In this document: positions 29,450 to 30,206 of the stretch, one piece after another | Numbering within the stretch: position 1 is the first letter of the stretch | Layout: each line of letters begins with the position of its first letter | Assembly (NCBI GenBank): GCA_029834535.1 | Contig: JAQMWT010000305.1 | Location: 1-30,206, forward strand | Origin: Chrysophaeum taylorii | Lineage: Eukaryota > Sar > Pelagophyceae > Pelagomonadales > Pelagomonadaceae | Direction of reading: 5' to 3' | DNA length: 30,206 nt | The notes under the pieces: model-generated | Databases searched by the model: none | The model's input: the letters and a program-made list of their open reading frames with translations, nothing else | Told to the model about the DNA's origin: nothing | Position numbers and translations under genes: made by a program

Positions 29450-30206
29450 TTAGATGCAGGATCCAGCGAGGCAGGTGTCCGGGAAGAAAGGCGCAGCGCG
29501 CGGGTGGTGACCGAGGTCGGGGTCGCGGATCCACTTTTGCGTCCCGAAGAGGCGGCCGGCGGTGGTGTTGTCGGGGCCTCGGAGGTTGAGGGGGCCAACG
29601 GCAACGACGGGCCCGGTCGGTGAGGAGTCGGCCTTGAGTTCGGAGACCTTGACGGGCTTGGTTTTCCGATAAATATGTTGACATTCTTGGCGAGGGCGTA
29701 GACGGCGAAGAGGATGCCGGAAGGTGGGTCGAGGCCAATATTCAACGGCGGCCAGGCGGCGGCGAGGTCGGCCGTGAGCGAGGTGGTGCGTGCGAGTTCG
29801 GCGTGCGAGTCGGCATCGTAGGCGACGCAAAAGACGCTGGCGGAGACGGGGCCCAGGATGTTGAGGGCGTCGTACCACGCCGAGTCGACGAGCGTGAAGT
29901 CGACCGCGACGAGCTCGCAGACGAGCTCGCAGGGGGTGCCGGGGGGTCCGCCTTTGAGACGGCCGAAGTACTCGTTGCGCCACTGGAGGCGCGCGGCGCG
30001 GTAGAGTGATATGGTGGTGAGGACGGCGGCTTCGTGGCATTCGGGGCTTTTTTCCTCGGCCTCGTCGCCCTCCGACCGCAGCGAACAGAGGCGTACGAGA
30101 ATCGAGACAGCCTCGTCCGAGAAGACTTGCTTGTCGCGGACGACGTCGCAGAACTCGGGCCGCTGGAGCGTGAGGTTCTGGGGGACGCCGAGCTTGCCGA
30201 GTGCCA
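29450..30206 (-). CDS. Unrecognised protein, 3' part (5' end outside the window)
   Basis: The minus-strand frame is open from the window edge (first full codon at 30204) and reads ALGKLGVPQNLTLQRPEFCD ... LYRAARLQWRNEYFGRLKGG ... VDFTLVDSAWYDALNILGPV ... IGLDPPSGILFAVYALAKN. Composition is that of a globular protein, and no known motif stands out. Near 29660-29715 the protein-like signal moves to another frame (KPVKVSELKADSSPTGPVVA ... AGRLFGTQKWIRDPDLG) that ends at 29450. A 47-nt intron with a weak GTCTAC donor ending CCAAG would join them in phase 0, or there is an indel. If neither holds, the first frame runs on as low-complexity Pro/Ser sequence to 29332. Confidence 0.55.
   Translation of the reverse strand, partial: GTRQARRPPEPHAPAARVLRRRPRQASLLGRGCLDSRTPLFAAVGGRRGRGKKPRMPRSRRPHHHITLPRRAPPVAQRVLRPSQRRTPRHPLRARLRARRGRLHARRLGVVRRPQHPGPRLRQRLLRRLRCRLARRTRTHHLAHGRPRRRLAAVEYWPRPTFRHPLRRLRPRQECQHIYRKTKPVKVSELKADSSPTGPVVAVGPLNLRGPDNTTAGRLFGTQKWIRDPDLGHHPRAAPFFPDTCLAGSCI

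Overview
This window looks like nuclear DNA of a eukaryotic alga with a plastid of secondary red-algal origin, most likely a photosynthetic stramenopile. The sequence is GC-rich, and genes lie on both strands without operon structure. Two genes can each be joined across a tiny GT...AG intron (41 and 47 nt). At least one protein begins with a signal peptide running into an AFVP motif, the hallmark of heterokont-type plastid preproteins. Copia, Helitron and pogo/jerky-type transposon remnants are all present. The species cannot be named from the sequence alone.

Left third (1-9600): a compact ABC half-transporter with one intron (119-1662, minus), a decayed DDE transposase (about 2150-3450, minus), a gene-poor microsatellite-rich stretch, a large low-complexity coiled-coil protein (5053-7665, minus) and a frameshifted remnant of an unrecognised gene (about 7758-8480, plus).

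Middle (9600-13830): three intact minus-strand genes. They are a small plastid-type single-pass membrane protein with a 47-nt intron, an eIF4B-like protein with long Arg/Gly/Asp repeats and a C-terminal W2 domain, and a plastid-targeted protein with two S1 RNA-binding domains. At 13970-18729 a complete but mutated Ty1/copia retrotransposon, with very short LTRs and a perfect 5-bp target duplication, sits about 135 bp upstream of the S1-protein start and about 70 bp downstream of the stop codon of the next gene.

18800-21440: an inositol polyphosphate kinase (minus) and a GNAT acetyltransferase (plus) stand head to head with 20 bp between their ATGs. Degraded coding-like sequence follows.

22358-28321 is the most striking part: a roughly 6-kb structure bounded by inverted arms of about 1.0-1.5 kb. 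Both arms carry the C-terminal half of a Helitron (Pif1-type) helicase reading inward, then a cluster of short repeats. Between them lies a CASTOR/POLLUX-type cation-channel gene, recognisable from the pore to the C terminus but broken by at least six frame changes. The left arm has also received a repeat-rich insertion, and a 72-bp part of that insertion recurs inside the 5' LTR of the copia element. The window closes with the 3' part of an unrecognised minus-strand gene (29450-30206).
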